Positions 18,388 through 26,747 of a DNA stretch of 64,000 bases are shown here, one piece after another. A program made the position numbers and the translations under genes. The notes under the pieces are model-generated. The model was given only the letters and a program-made list of their open reading frames with translations. It did no database searches and had not been told where the DNA came from. Positions within the stretch are counted from its first letter, which is position 1; each line of letters starts with the position of its first letter. The stretch comes from JAAYVZ01 sp035384965 (GTDB taxonomy: Bacteria; Acidobacteriota; Thermoanaerobaculia; Thermoanaerobaculales; Thermoanaerobaculaceae), in contig DAOOJE010000017.1 of the NCBI GenBank assembly GCA_035384965.1, forward strand, positions 1 to 64,000. Direction: 5' to 3'.

Positions 18388-19791
18388 ATGGCACAACGCC
18401 TCGTCGTTGACCCCGTCACCCGCATCGAGGGCCACGCCCGCATCGTGCTGGACCTCGATGCCAGCGGGCAGGTGGAGCGTGGGCGCCTGCACGTCCTCGA
18501 GATCCGGGGGATGGAAAAGCTGCTGCAGGGTTCCGAGCTCTTCAAGATGCCGCAGATCACCGGCCGCATCTGTGGCGTGTGCCCGGCCGCCCACCACATG
18601 GCTTCGGTGACCGCCATCGAGCAAGGGCTGGGCATCACGCCTCCAGCTGCTGCCCAGCTCCTTCGCGCGTTGCTGTACGCAGGGCACGTCCTGCATTCCC
18701 ACGCGCTCTCGACCTTTGTCCTTGCCGGACCTGACCTGCTGCTCGGCATCGGCGCTCCTCCAGAAAAGCGCAACATCTTCGCGCTCCTTGGCCTCGACCC
18801 CGAACTCGGCAAGAAGGCTCTGCGCCTGCGCAGCATCGGTCAGCGTACCGTCGAGATCATCGGCGGGCGTGGCGTTCACCCGGTGACGGCCATCCCAGGT
18901 GGGATGTCGTTCCGTCCCTCCGCCGACAAGCTCAAGGTGATCCAGGACTGGGGCAACGAGGCTCTCGGCTTGCTGGGCGAACTGGTGGCACGAGTCCAGG
19001 ACAAGCTCGACACGCTGGAAGTGCTGCGCGAAGCCATGACGTTGCCGTTCCCCGCTGTGGCCCTCTCAAAGGGAGGCGAGCACACCTATCTCGGCGGCGA
19101 CCTGACCGTGGGCGACGCCACTGGCGCCAGGCTCCGCTCCATTCGCCAGGCCGACTATGCGACCCTCCTCCTCGAGCGTGTCGTTCCGAGCTCCTACATG
19201 AAGTCCGTGGTCTTTCGCGAGCCGGCTGGTGCCCCCTACTTCGTCGGTCCGCTGGCCCGTCTCAACCTGGCCACAACGATGCCCACACCCAAAGCAAACG
19301 AGGCGCTGGCGCGCTTCAAGTCACGGGAGGGCAGCCGCACCTCGGCGCTCGACTTCGTCGAGGCCAGGCTCGTCGAGATGCTGGGGTGCGCCGAAGCGCT
19401 GGCGGCGCTCCCACAAGGAATTGACGATGGCCCTACCAGCATCGAGGCCAACCCGAAGGCCGGGCAGTACGTCGGCATCGTCGAGTCGGCGCGCGGCATC
19501 CTCGTGCACGACTACATGGCCGACGAGCAGGGCAAGGTCCAGAAGGTGAACCTCATCGTTGCAACACAGAACAACTATGAGGCAATGGATACCGCCATTA
19601 CCGGCGTGGCCCGCCAGCTTTTCCCCAAGCAGGACCAGGGATTGCTGCTCAACGGCGTGGAATTCGCCTTGCGCTGCTTCGACCCCTGCCTGTCTTGCGC
19701 CACGCACGCCGCCGGGCAAATGCCGCTCGAGGTCGAACTCTACCAGGGGGGCGCACTCGTGGGGGTCATCTCGCGGAGGAGTCAGTCATGA
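18388..19791 (+). CDS. [NiFe] hydrogenase large subunit, group 3 (MvhA-like)
   Basis: This is the catalytic subunit. The [NiFe] ligands are present as the L1 motif RICGVCPAAH (Cys62, Cys65) and the L2 motif DPCLSCATH (Cys434, Cys437, His440). After His440 a 27-residue tail remains, which is removed in this family after nickel insertion; the matching protease is encoded two genes downstream. The N-terminus VVDPVTRIEGHARI is classical. At 467 residues it fits group 3. Its stop overlaps the ferredoxin start (ATGA). Group 3c assignment is by similarity of the small subunit; a 3d HoxH identity is less likely because HoxEFU are absent. Confidence 0.92.
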   Translation: MAQRLVVDPVTRIEGHARIVLDLDASGQVERGRLHVLEIRGMEKLLQGSELFKMPQITGRICGVCPAAHHMASVTAIEQGLGITPPAAAQLLRALLYAGHVLHSHALSTFVLAGPDLLLGIGAPPEKRNIFALLGLDPELGKKALRLRSIGQRTVEIIGGRGVHPVTAIPGGMSFRPSADKLKVIQDWGNEALGLLGELVARVQDKLDTLEVLREAMTLPFPAVALSKGGEHTYLGGDLTVGDATGARLRSIRQADYATLLLERVVPSSYMKSVVFREPAGAPYFVGPLARLNLATTMPTPKANEALARFKSREGSRTSALDFVEARLVEMLGCAEALAALPQGIDDGPTSIEANPKAGQYVGIVESARGILVHDYMADEQGKVQKVNLIVATQNNYEAMDTAITGVARQLFPKQDQGLLLNGVEFALRCFDPCLSCATHAAGQMPLEVELYQGGALVGVISRRSQS

Positions 19792-20504
19792 TCAACATCG
19801 CCATCGACGAGAAGGCGTGTGTGGGTTGCGGTCTCTGCGTCGACACGTGCGTTCCGGGGGTCTTCAAGCTCGACGAGACCAAAGCCGTACCCGAGGTGGT
19901 CAAGCCGAAGGAGTGCTTCGGATGCCTGGCCTGTAGCGAGATTTGCCCGGCCGACGCCATTGCTCACGAGGGTGTGCCGCTTCAGGACTGCTTCTACCAC
20001 GATCCGTACGCGCTCAAGGTGGCGTCGCGCCTTGCCGCCGGACAGGCGCACGCGCCGGTCGTGCTCACCGACAAGGCGCAGCTTGCCGCCGCTGCGCGCG
20101 ACATCGGGGTGCGGCTGCTTTCGGTGGCGGCCATCTTCAAGCAGACGCTCGGGGCGGGCCTTCCTGCCGTTGGTACGCTTGCAGGGCGCACGCTGGCTGG
20201 CCAGCTCCCCCGCTACCAGCAGCCCAGGACGCAAGCCGAGGTGCTGGCGCTTGCGAAGGCACAGTTTGCCCCCGCCTGGGACCTCCAGTTCGAGGTGGCA
20301 GGCGATGCCATGACCGTCACGGTGGGAGCGTGCTTCGTCCGCGACGTCTGTTTGCATGAGGGCATCCCTCTCGGCCAGGAACTGTGCGTGCTGTTTTACA
20401 ACTACCTGGCGGGGTACCTTTCGCGCATGGCCGGGATGAAGCCCCGCCTCATGCAGGCGGACCGGGGCAACGAGCGCTGCACCTACCAAGTAAGACTGCA
20501 GTGA
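19788..20504 (+). CDS. 2[4Fe-4S] ferredoxin fused to a V4R-like domain
   Basis: Residues 1-60 form a bacterial ferredoxin: cluster I Cys11, Cys14, Cys17, Cys21 and cluster II Cys43, Cys46, Cys49, Cys53 (CFGCLACSEICP). The middle is a helical linker, and residues 160-238 form a V4R/ATC-hydrolase-like domain (CFVRDVC, GQELCVLFYNYLAGYL, ERCTYQVRL) resembling the C-terminal half of the product encoded at 16952. It is probably the direct electron partner of the hydrogenase, replacing the MvhD/HdrA route. ATG overlaps the large-subunit stop. This fusion is not one I recognise from characterised hydrogenases. Confidence 0.75.
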   Translation: MINIAIDEKACVGCGLCVDTCVPGVFKLDETKAVPEVVKPKECFGCLACSEICPADAIAHEGVPLQDCFYHDPYALKVASRLAAGQAHAPVVLTDKAQLAAAARDIGVRLLSVAAIFKQTLGAGLPAVGTLAGRTLAGQLPRYQQPRTQAEVLALAKAQFAPAWDLQFEVAGDAMTVTVGACFVRDVCLHEGIPLGQELCVLFYNYLAGYLSRMAGMKPRLMQADRGNERCTYQVRLQ

Positions 20505-20511
20505 GAGGACC

Positions 20512-21075
20512 GTGCTCGAAGACCTCGCCGGGGACGAGCTGGGGGGTGCCCACCCGAAAGCGCGCGTCGCGGTGGTGGGCATCGGCAACCCGCTGGCTGG
20601 CGACGACGGTGTTGGGCCGGAGGTGGTGAGGGCGTTGTCGGAAAGCATGGCACCCGATCCACGTGTTCTGCTCGGCGTGCTCGAGGGCGACCTCCTCGAA
20701 GTTGCCGACTGGCTGCCGAAGGCGGAGCACTTCCTGTTCGTGGATGCGGTCGCGGGCGAGCCGCCTGGCGAGATCGTGGTCGGAGCGCCGGCCGTGCGCG
20801 CCTGGGCTCCCTCGTTCCATCAGAGCGATCTGGCGACGACCCTTGAGACGCTGCGGAGGATGGGGGTTGCGGAGCCGTTCCCGACGTGGGCGCTCTGGGG
20901 CGTCTCGATCCTGCCGCCGCGAGAGCTCGGGACGGGGCTGAGCCCTCCTGTGGCAGCGGCAGCAGAACGCCTGCGACTGCGCCTACTGTCCGAGATTGAG
21001 AGGATCCTCGGCTGGCCCGGGGGAGTCCAGGCAACGCGCCCGGCCACGGCGCCTGCGTCGAGGCAACCTCTGTAG
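20512..21075 (+). CDS. [NiFe] hydrogenase maturation protease
   Basis: This M52/HycI-HoxW family endopeptidase removes the C-terminal tail of the large subunit after Ni insertion. The family signature is VVGIGNPLAGDDGVGPEV, with nickel-sensing acidic residues in that loop and in LFVDAVAGEPPGEI. The conserved histidine is in FHQSDLATTLE. At 187 residues it has an extended proline/alanine-rich tail. The GTG start follows the ferredoxin stop by 7 nt. Hyp genes for cofactor assembly are not in the window. Confidence 0.88.
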   Translation: MLEDLAGDELGGAHPKARVAVVGIGNPLAGDDGVGPEVVRALSESMAPDPRVLLGVLEGDLLEVADWLPKAEHFLFVDAVAGEPPGEIVVGAPAVRAWAPSFHQSDLATTLETLRRMGVAEPFPTWALWGVSILPPRELGTGLSPPVAAAAERLRLRLLSEIERILGWPGGVQATRPATAPASRQPL

Positions 21076-21078
21076 AAT
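21073..21078 (+). promoter_or_regulatory. Candidate -10 box (TAGAAT) before the ParA gene
   Basis: TAGAAT lies at the 3' end of the protease gene, 27 nt before the ParA ATG, with a GGGAGG ribosome site between. It may give a secondary promoter; no -35 is seen. Confidence 0.35.
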
Positions 21079-21105
21079 GGAACTGTCGATTGAGGGAGGC
21101 CGTTC

Positions 21106-21921
21106 ATGGCGATCAAGATCGCGATCGTGAGCCAGAAAGGGGGAGTGGGAAAGACCACCGTCGCCCTCAACCTGGCCGTGGCCTTGGCCGAGAGCCAGCG
21201 CCGGACACTTCTGGTCGACCTCGATCCACAGGGTGCGATCGGTCTCTCTCTTGCCCGCCAGAACAGCGAGTGGGTGGGCCTGGCCGAGCTTCTCATGGGG
21301 CAGACGTCGCCGGAAGCGGCGGTGATCCCCACCAAGTTACCTGCCCTGTCGATCCTCGCCAGGGGCAGGCTCGATCCCGCTGACGTTTCGGAGTTCGAGA
21401 AGGTGGTGCACGTCCCGGGAACGCTCGAACGGACGTTGGAGCCCGTCGCCACGGGGTTTCAGTTCGTGCTCATCGACGCCCCGTCAGGTCTCGGCATGGT
21501 CCCCCGTGCGGCTCTGTCGTTTGCCGACTTCGCGCTCGTGCCGTTCCAGGCCGAGACGCTGGCCCTGCGCTCCGTGACCCAGTTGCTCCAGGTCCTCGAG
21601 CACGTGCGCGCTAACGAGAACCCGCGCCTGCGCCTTCTCGGCATCTTGCCGACCATGGTGCGCCTGGGGAAGGAGGCGTCGATGGAAGTCATGTCCCAGG
21701 TCTGGAACAACATTGCCGGTGTGCTCGAGACCGTGGTGCCGTGGTCCGAAACGTACGCCAAGGCCAGCCGAGCAGGGTTGCCGGTGGCGTTCCTGGGAGG
21801 TGTCGTGACGCCCGAGGCGCGACGCTTCGAGATGCTGGTCGGTGAGCTGGAGAGCAGGATCGCTTCCCTGACTGGCCTCACCGGAGAGGGCTATGAGCGA
21901 CCACAGCGCAACCTTCTCTGA
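21106..21921 (+). CDS. ParA/MinD-type ATPase
   Basis: This 271-residue protein has a deviant Walker A motif KGGVGKTT at residues 11-18, LLVDLDPQGAIGLSLA, and a switch region reading LIDAPSGLG. This is the ParA/Soj superfamily of dimerising ATPases used to segregate DNA or position protein complexes. No ParB or parS-like site is visible and the neighbours are hydrogenase and roadblock genes, so a chromosome-partition role is doubtful; positioning or switching of the hydrogenase or a linked complex is inferred. GGGAGG precedes the ATG. The next gene starts inside its 3' end (29-nt overlap). Confidence 0.85.
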   Translation: MAIKIAIVSQKGGVGKTTVALNLAVALAESQRRTLLVDLDPQGAIGLSLARQNSEWVGLAELLMGQTSPEAAVIPTKLPALSILARGRLDPADVSEFEKVVHVPGTLERTLEPVATGFQFVLIDAPSGLGMVPRAALSFADFALVPFQAETLALRSVTQLLQVLEHVRANENPRLRLLGILPTMVRLGKEASMEVMSQVWNNIAGVLETVVPWSETYAKASRAGLPVAFLGGVVTPEARRFEMLVGELESRIASLTGLTGEGYERPQRNLL

Positions 21922-22450
21922 CCTCGAGCTGGCCGGCCTCTTGAGCCAGCGGCTCCTCGCCCCGCCAGGGGCAGCCGGTCCGGCTCCGGCCCCCCCGTAC
22001 TCCCGTTTTTCCGCCGCCACCACCCCGGCCGTCCCGGTGGGACCACGAGCCGCGCCGCCAGCGCGCGCGCCCGTCGAAGGGCCCACGAGCTTCTCGAGCT
22101 GGGAACACTTTCTCACCTGGGTCTTGGGATGGAGCGGTGCAAGGGCGGGGTTTGTCATGGACCCCGAGGGCTTTGCCATTGCCGCCGTGGGAGAGTTGGA
22201 CGCCGAGCAGGCGCAGGCGCTCGGTGTACACCTCATGGTCGCCCTCTCCGAGGCTGACCGGCCCGAGCACCCGGGGGCTCGAGCGCGAGCGATGGCCGTC
22301 GAGTACCCGCCGTTCACGGTCACCGGCATGCGCATCACGCGGGCGGACGGTGCGGTTTTCACCTTCGGTTTCACGGCCAGTGAGTGCCTGGAGGCCGGCG
22401 TGAGGGAGATGATCCGCGCGCAGGCCGCGTTTAACCTCCAACACCTTTAG
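21893..22450 (+). CDS. Roadblock-like protein with disordered N-terminus
   Basis: The first 65 residues are low-complexity, rich in Pro and Ala. Residues about 70-185 have a roadblock/LC7-like pattern: WEHFLTWVLGWSGARAGFVMDPEGFAIAAVG, quoted in parts here as GARAGFVMDPEGFAIA, followed by a long helix, then FTVTGMRITRADGAVFTFGF. It overlaps the ParA gene by 29 nt, which implies translational coupling and perhaps a complex. Function not established. It is the last gene of the island and meets the acyltransferase gene end to end. Confidence 0.6.
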   Translation: MSDHSATFSDLELAGLLSQRLLAPPGAAGPAPAPPYSRFSAATTPAVPVGPRAAPPARAPVEGPTSFSSWEHFLTWVLGWSGARAGFVMDPEGFAIAAVGELDAEQAQALGVHLMVALSEADRPEHPGARARAMAVEYPPFTVTGMRITRADGAVFTFGFTASECLEAGVREMIRAQAAFNLQHL

Positions 22451-22459
22451 AGCGGCCGC

Positions 22460-24262
22460 TCAGCTCGCGGCGGTCCCGTGGGGGTGGCACGACAGGAACG
22501 ACGCCGCTCCCTCGACACCCATGTAGCGCTCGAGGGTGCGGCGCTCGGTACGGAGCAAGTCGACGACGATGAGACCGTCCACCACGTCGGCGAACTCCGG
22601 ATCGACGTTGAACGAGAGGATTCTCCCGCCCAGCCGCAAATACTGCTTGACGAGGATCGGCACCCCCTTGGCGTCGGCCTCGAGGTCGGAAACGAACGTC
22701 GACACCGTGTCGACGTCCCGCGTCGCCCAGGGCTGCCCCTTGCCCGCCACCGCCTTCCATCGCCGGACCCGGAACGGCCGGCGCGGGCGGGCGAGGTGCG
22801 CCCACTCGGAGAGCGCGTGGTTGGCCTTGAGGAACTGGGCGATGAGCGCCCGCGAGGCGTGCTGGTAATCGGCCGAGATGCTCACCGGCCCGAACAGCAC
22901 CCGGTAGCGGGGATGGCGCACCACGTACTGGCCGATCCCCTTCCACAGCAGCATCAGCCCCGCGAACGAGCGCTGGTACTCCTGGCAGATGAACGACCGT
23001 CCCATTTCGAGTGCCGGGCCCATGCGCTCGAACAGTTCAGGGGTGAAGCGCCAGAGCGTGGAGGTGTACAGGCCTGCGATCCCCCTGGCCGGCAGGATCT
23101 CGTCGGTCGGGCCCAGACGATAGGCGCCCGCGACCTGCTTGCGCTCACCGTCCCAGATGAACAGGTGCAGGTACGTTGCGTCGAACTCGTCGAGGTCGCG
23201 CGCCTTGCCGCTGCCCTCGCCCGCCGCCCGGAACGTGGCCTCGCGCAGGCGTCCGATCTCGAGCAGCAGGCCGGGGATTTCGGTGGCGCGGGCGACCGCC
23301 ACGCGCAACCCCCCGGACTCGGCCAGCCAGGCCGCCGGCGGCAGCGCGTCGAGCTCGGCCTCGAGCACCTCCGGCGCCTGGGGGTCGGCGACCGGCGCCG
23401 CCTCGGCGGCCCGAACCCGCCGGCGGCTCGGCCGCCCGCGACGCTCCAGGTTGAAGGTGCGCTCCCGCAGATAGCGCGTAACCTCGCGCTCGTTCCCCAG
23501 GCTCGCGAGACGGGAGGGCGAGATGGGATCGCCGACGCGCACGACGAGCGTGCGCGAGCGCTTGTTGAGCAGTTCCCGCACCAGCAGCGCCGTGCGCAGG
23601 CGCGGGTGGAGGAGCCCGGCGAGGTGGAAGACCGGCCCATTGTTGCCAGCAAAGAACACCGGCACGGCGGCAGCCCCGCCGCGCCGCACGATGCGGGCGG
23701 CAGTGTCGTTCCACGGCGGGTCGGTGACACGCAGGCCGCGCAGCCGGAGGCTCGCCACCTCGCCAGCCGGGAAGATCGCCAGCAACCCGCCGCCCTCCAC
23801 CCAGCGGATGGCCTCCCGCAGCCCGGCGCGGCTGGCGGCGGCGGCTCGCGGGCCCCCGAATGGATCCACGAAGATGAACAGCTCGCGCAGTGGCTCGAAC
23901 ACCTCCAGGAGGAAGTTGGCCATGATGCGTACGTCGGGTCGCCGCCGGGTCAGCAGCGCCCCCAGCACGAGGCCCTCGATGCCCCCGAACGGGTGGTTCG
24001 CGACCACCACCGCGGGACCGCTGACCGGGATCCTCGCGAGGTCGGCGTCGGAGACCTCGAACCCGACCCCGAGCGCCGCCAGCCCCTCGGTGCAGAAGCG
24101 CGCCGGATCGGCAAGGCCAGCCAGTGGCGCATACACCTTCCTGAGCCGGTCGACGGCGAGCAGGCGCTCGAGCGGCGCCCGCCACAGGACAGCAAGGTCG
24201 AGCTTCCGACCTTCCGGCGGCTCCAGTGTGTACCGGAGCTCGCTCCTGTTCGTCCGCGGCAT
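22460..24262 (-). CDS. Bifunctional acyltransferase: PlsC-like domain plus hemolysin/OlsB-like GNAT domain (OlsF-like)
   Basis: The N-terminal half (about 50-280) is a lysophospholipid acyltransferase with VVVANHPFGGIEGLVLG (the HX4D motif appears as HX4E), FVDPFGG and IFPAGEVAS. The C-terminal half (about 310-560) is a GNAT/OlsB-type N-acyltransferase with GRLREATFRAAGEG, RSFICQEYQRSFAGLMLLWKG and VSISADYQ, quoted in parts. Fusions of this order are known as OlsF, which makes ornithine or related aminolipids by acylating first the amino and then the hydroxyl group. The substrate amino acid is not predictable. A membrane-associated cytoplasmic location is likely. Confidence 0.78.
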   Translation of the reverse strand: MPRTNRSELRYTLEPPEGRKLDLAVLWRAPLERLLAVDRLRKVYAPLAGLADPARFCTEGLAALGVGFEVSDADLARIPVSGPAVVVANHPFGGIEGLVLGALLTRRRPDVRIMANFLLEVFEPLRELFIFVDPFGGPRAAAASRAGLREAIRWVEGGGLLAIFPAGEVASLRLRGLRVTDPPWNDTAARIVRRGGAAAVPVFFAGNNGPVFHLAGLLHPRLRTALLVRELLNKRSRTLVVRVGDPISPSRLASLGNEREVTRYLRERTFNLERRGRPSRRRVRAAEAAPVADPQAPEVLEAELDALPPAAWLAESGGLRVAVARATEIPGLLLEIGRLREATFRAAGEGSGKARDLDEFDATYLHLFIWDGERKQVAGAYRLGPTDEILPARGIAGLYTSTLWRFTPELFERMGPALEMGRSFICQEYQRSFAGLMLLWKGIGQYVVRHPRYRVLFGPVSISADYQHASRALIAQFLKANHALSEWAHLARPRRPFRVRRWKAVAGKGQPWATRDVDTVSTFVSDLEADAKGVPILVKQYLRLGGRILSFNVDPEFADVVDGLIVVDLLRTERRTLERYMGVEGAASFLSCHPHGTAAS

Positions 24263-24317
24263 ACGTCGATCCTCCCCGCGCGGCAGTGTGCGAAGCCTCC
24301 GTGAAGCTGCTGCGAAG

Positions 24318-26693
24318 CTACTGCACTCCCATCGTCACGGTCGTCGGATCGCCGGTGCTGCCGTCCACGACCGACGCAAAGGCGATGACCCGGGCCTCGC
24401 CCGGCGTGACGCGCACCTCGGCGTAGGCGGCCGCCGCGCCGGCGGGCAGCGCCCGTGTGACGGCCGTGCGGTGGCCGGGCTGCACGCCCAGGAGCAGCGG
24501 CTGCCCGAGCGCCGCGCCGCCGTTGTTGAAGAACCGCACCTCGGCCGTGGCCGCAACGGCGCCGACGTTCACCACCTCGACGTTGGTGCGGAACTGCCCG
24601 TCGCTGCGCAGGCCGGGCAGGAAGCCCACGGCGGTTCCGGTCAGGGCGCCGGTGACCTCCAGGCCGTCGTACGACTGACCGTAGGTCCGGGCCGCGCTGC
24701 TCTCTCCTTGCTTCGAGTAAGTGCGGGCCGTCACCAGCAGCGGCTGCGTGCTCTCCACCACGATCACCCCGACGTCCTGACCAGTCACCCCGAACAGGGT
24801 CGGCAACACGTTGCTCCACGTCACCTGCTGGCGAGCGAGCACGCGCATCGTGACCGGAGGCGGGCTCGCGTTGCCGTAAAAGCTCAGCCGGATATCGGCG
24901 GCCAGCCCCGAAGTGTTGAGCACCGCGAGGTCCGAGTACCAGTCGGTGGGCGGCACCCCGGGCAGGCGGGCGATCCCCGAGACGTAGTAGGCGCGGGCGT
25001 ACGACGGCCCGCTGCAGGTGCTGTCGTAGGCGACCTGGGTGGAGCCCGACCACTCGGAGGAGAGCCCGCAGCCGGCAGTGGCGCGCACCCGGAAGTGCAG
25101 CGTCGCGCTGGTCGGCCGTGTGGTCGAGTAGCCGACCGAAGTGCCGGACGCCTGGAGCGTCGCCTCCGGTGACGAGAAGACCGGCGAGTCGTCCACTTCG
25201 ACCGTGTAGCCGGCGGCGCCGGCGACCGCCCCCCAGCTGAGCGTCACCTGCTCGCCCGAGCAGATCCGCGTCCGGTTGGCCGAAAGGCCCGCCGGCACCG
25301 CCGGGGGGGTGCAGCCGCTGGCGAGCAGCGCCAGCGCCGCCTGCGCGTCGACCCGGCGCCGCTCGACGTTGTTGCGGGAATCCCTCACGTTCCTACCGGT
25401 CGACTCGAGCGCCTGCCGCAGCGCCGTCACGGTCCCCGCCGGCACGGCCTGCGAGAGCAGCGCCGCGACCCCCGCCACGTATGGCGCCGCCGCCGAGGTG
25501 CCCCCGAAACAGTCCTCGAGCCCGCCGCCCTTGCGCGCCGTCGAGGCGCAGTGCGAGGGCGCCCACACGCCGAGCTTGCCCCCCGAGTCCGAATAGCATG
25601 CGATGGCGTCGGCGCCGGTGACGAGGTCGAAGCAGCCCAGCAGGTTGCACTGCAGGTCGCCGTACGCCTGGAGCCCCACGTTGGCGTCGTACACGGCCCC
25701 GACCGCGAGCGCCGTCGAGATGCACGCCGGCCACGCGACGCCGGTGGAACAGCCGCCGTTCCCCGCCGCCACCGTGACGAGCACCCCGGCCTCCACGAGC
25801 GCCTGGAAGGCGGTGGCGAAGTCGGTCGACAGGGCGTCGCAGCTGCCTTCCGCCGGCGGCCACTCGGTGTCGTCGTAGCCACCGAGCGACATGTTGAGGA
25901 CCTTGATGTTGTGCGGGTTGCCAGCGGCAATCGAGCCCAGGACCGCGTCGATGCCTGCCAGGATCTGGTCCGAGGTCCCCTCGCCGTTGGCGTCCAGCAC
26001 CCGCACCGCGACGATACGGGCCTCGGGCGCCACGCCGTTGCCGGACCCGCCGGCGATGGCCGCCACCGCCGTGCCGTGGCCCTCCTCGTCCATCGGGTCG
26101 GCGTCGTCGTCGACCGCGTCGAAGAGCTTGATGGTCTTGGCCCCGGCCAGCTCGGCGTGGTTGTAGTCGACGCCGGTGTCGAGCACCGCGATCCCGATCC
26201 CCGCGCCCCGGTACCCCTGGGCATGCACCTCCGGCACGTGCAGAAGCTGCTTGCCCTCGGTCCGCATGACCCGCGCCGTGCGCACCGGCGTCACGGCCAA
26301 CACGGCGGCGTGACCGGCGAGCGCCGGGAGCGCCCCGGCCGGCACCCGCACCGCGGCCAGCGGCAGGTGGCGATACCGGCGCACCACCACCACCCCGTCG
26401 GCGGCGAGGTCAGCAGCGAGGGCATCGACCGTCTCCGCGACCCACTCCTGCTGCCGGGGCGCCGCCAACGACGACAGCGAACCCGCCGGCTCGCGCAGCG
26501 TCACCATGCACGCCACCACGCGTTCCGGCGTCGCGGACGCGGCGACGAGCGCAGGAGTGACCTTCGCGTGCCAACCCGCCGCCCCGGAGGGCTCTGCGGC
26601 CGCCGCCACCGCGATCAGGAGGGCGGCGAGCACGCCGCCGGCGGTCCTCCCCCGACGCAGGCACGGACGGGCGGTGCGGTTTGGTGTGGGCAT
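24318..26693 (-). CDS. Secreted subtilisin-like (S8) serine protease
   Basis: This 791-residue exported protease has a signal peptide (GVLAALLIAVAAAAEP), an I9-like propeptide and an S8 catalytic domain: Asp near 171 (VLDTGVDYNHAEL), His near 205 (EEGHGTAVAAI), oxyanion Asn in AAGNGG, and Ser near 400 (GGTSAAAPYVAG). After it come a fibronectin-III-like domain (CTPPAVPAGLSANRT) and a beta-rich C-terminal module ending FASVVDGSTGDPTTVT, seen in other secreted proteins of this type. The ATG at 26693 is preceded by GAGAGGAGG. It diverges from the pseudouridine synthase gene with 54 nt between. Confidence 0.93.
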   Translation of the reverse strand: MPTPNRTARPCLRRGRTAGGVLAALLIAVAAAAEPSGAAGWHAKVTPALVAASATPERVVACMVTLREPAGSLSSLAAPRQQEWVAETVDALAADLAADGVVVVRRYRHLPLAAVRVPAGALPALAGHAAVLAVTPVRTARVMRTEGKQLLHVPEVHAQGYRGAGIGIAVLDTGVDYNHAELAGAKTIKLFDAVDDDADPMDEEGHGTAVAAIAGGSGNGVAPEARIVAVRVLDANGEGTSDQILAGIDAVLGSIAAGNPHNIKVLNMSLGGYDDTEWPPAEGSCDALSTDFATAFQALVEAGVLVTVAAGNGGCSTGVAWPACISTALAVGAVYDANVGLQAYGDLQCNLLGCFDLVTGADAIACYSDSGGKLGVWAPSHCASTARKGGGLEDCFGGTSAAAPYVAGVAALLSQAVPAGTVTALRQALESTGRNVRDSRNNVERRRVDAQAALALLASGCTPPAVPAGLSANRTRICSGEQVTLSWGAVAGAAGYTVEVDDSPVFSSPEATLQASGTSVGYSTTRPTSATLHFRVRATAGCGLSSEWSGSTQVAYDSTCSGPSYARAYYVSGIARLPGVPPTDWYSDLAVLNTSGLAADIRLSFYGNASPPPVTMRVLARQQVTWSNVLPTLFGVTGQDVGVIVVESTQPLLVTARTYSKQGESSAARTYGQSYDGLEVTGALTGTAVGFLPGLRSDGQFRTNVEVVNVGAVAATAEVRFFNNGGAALGQPLLLGVQPGHRTAVTRALPAGAAAAYAEVRVTPGEARVIAFASVVDGSTGDPTTVTMGVQ

Positions 26694-26735
26694 GGCGCCT
26701 CCTCTCCAGCGCATTGTAGTCCCGGCCCCGCGCGC

Positions 26736-26741
26736 TATCCT
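26736..26741 (+). promoter_or_regulatory. Candidate -10 box (TATCCT) for the pseudouridine synthase gene
   Basis: TATCCT ends 6 nt before the GTG start with no Shine-Dalgarno, so transcription would begin at the start codon itself. Confidence 0.4.
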
Positions 26742-26747
26742 CGTGCC

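Noticed and set aside
22452..22463. GAGCGGCCGCTC palindrome between the roadblock-like and acyltransferase genes
   Set aside because: A 12-nt perfect palindrome without a loop is expected by chance in GC-rich DNA and has no associated feature.
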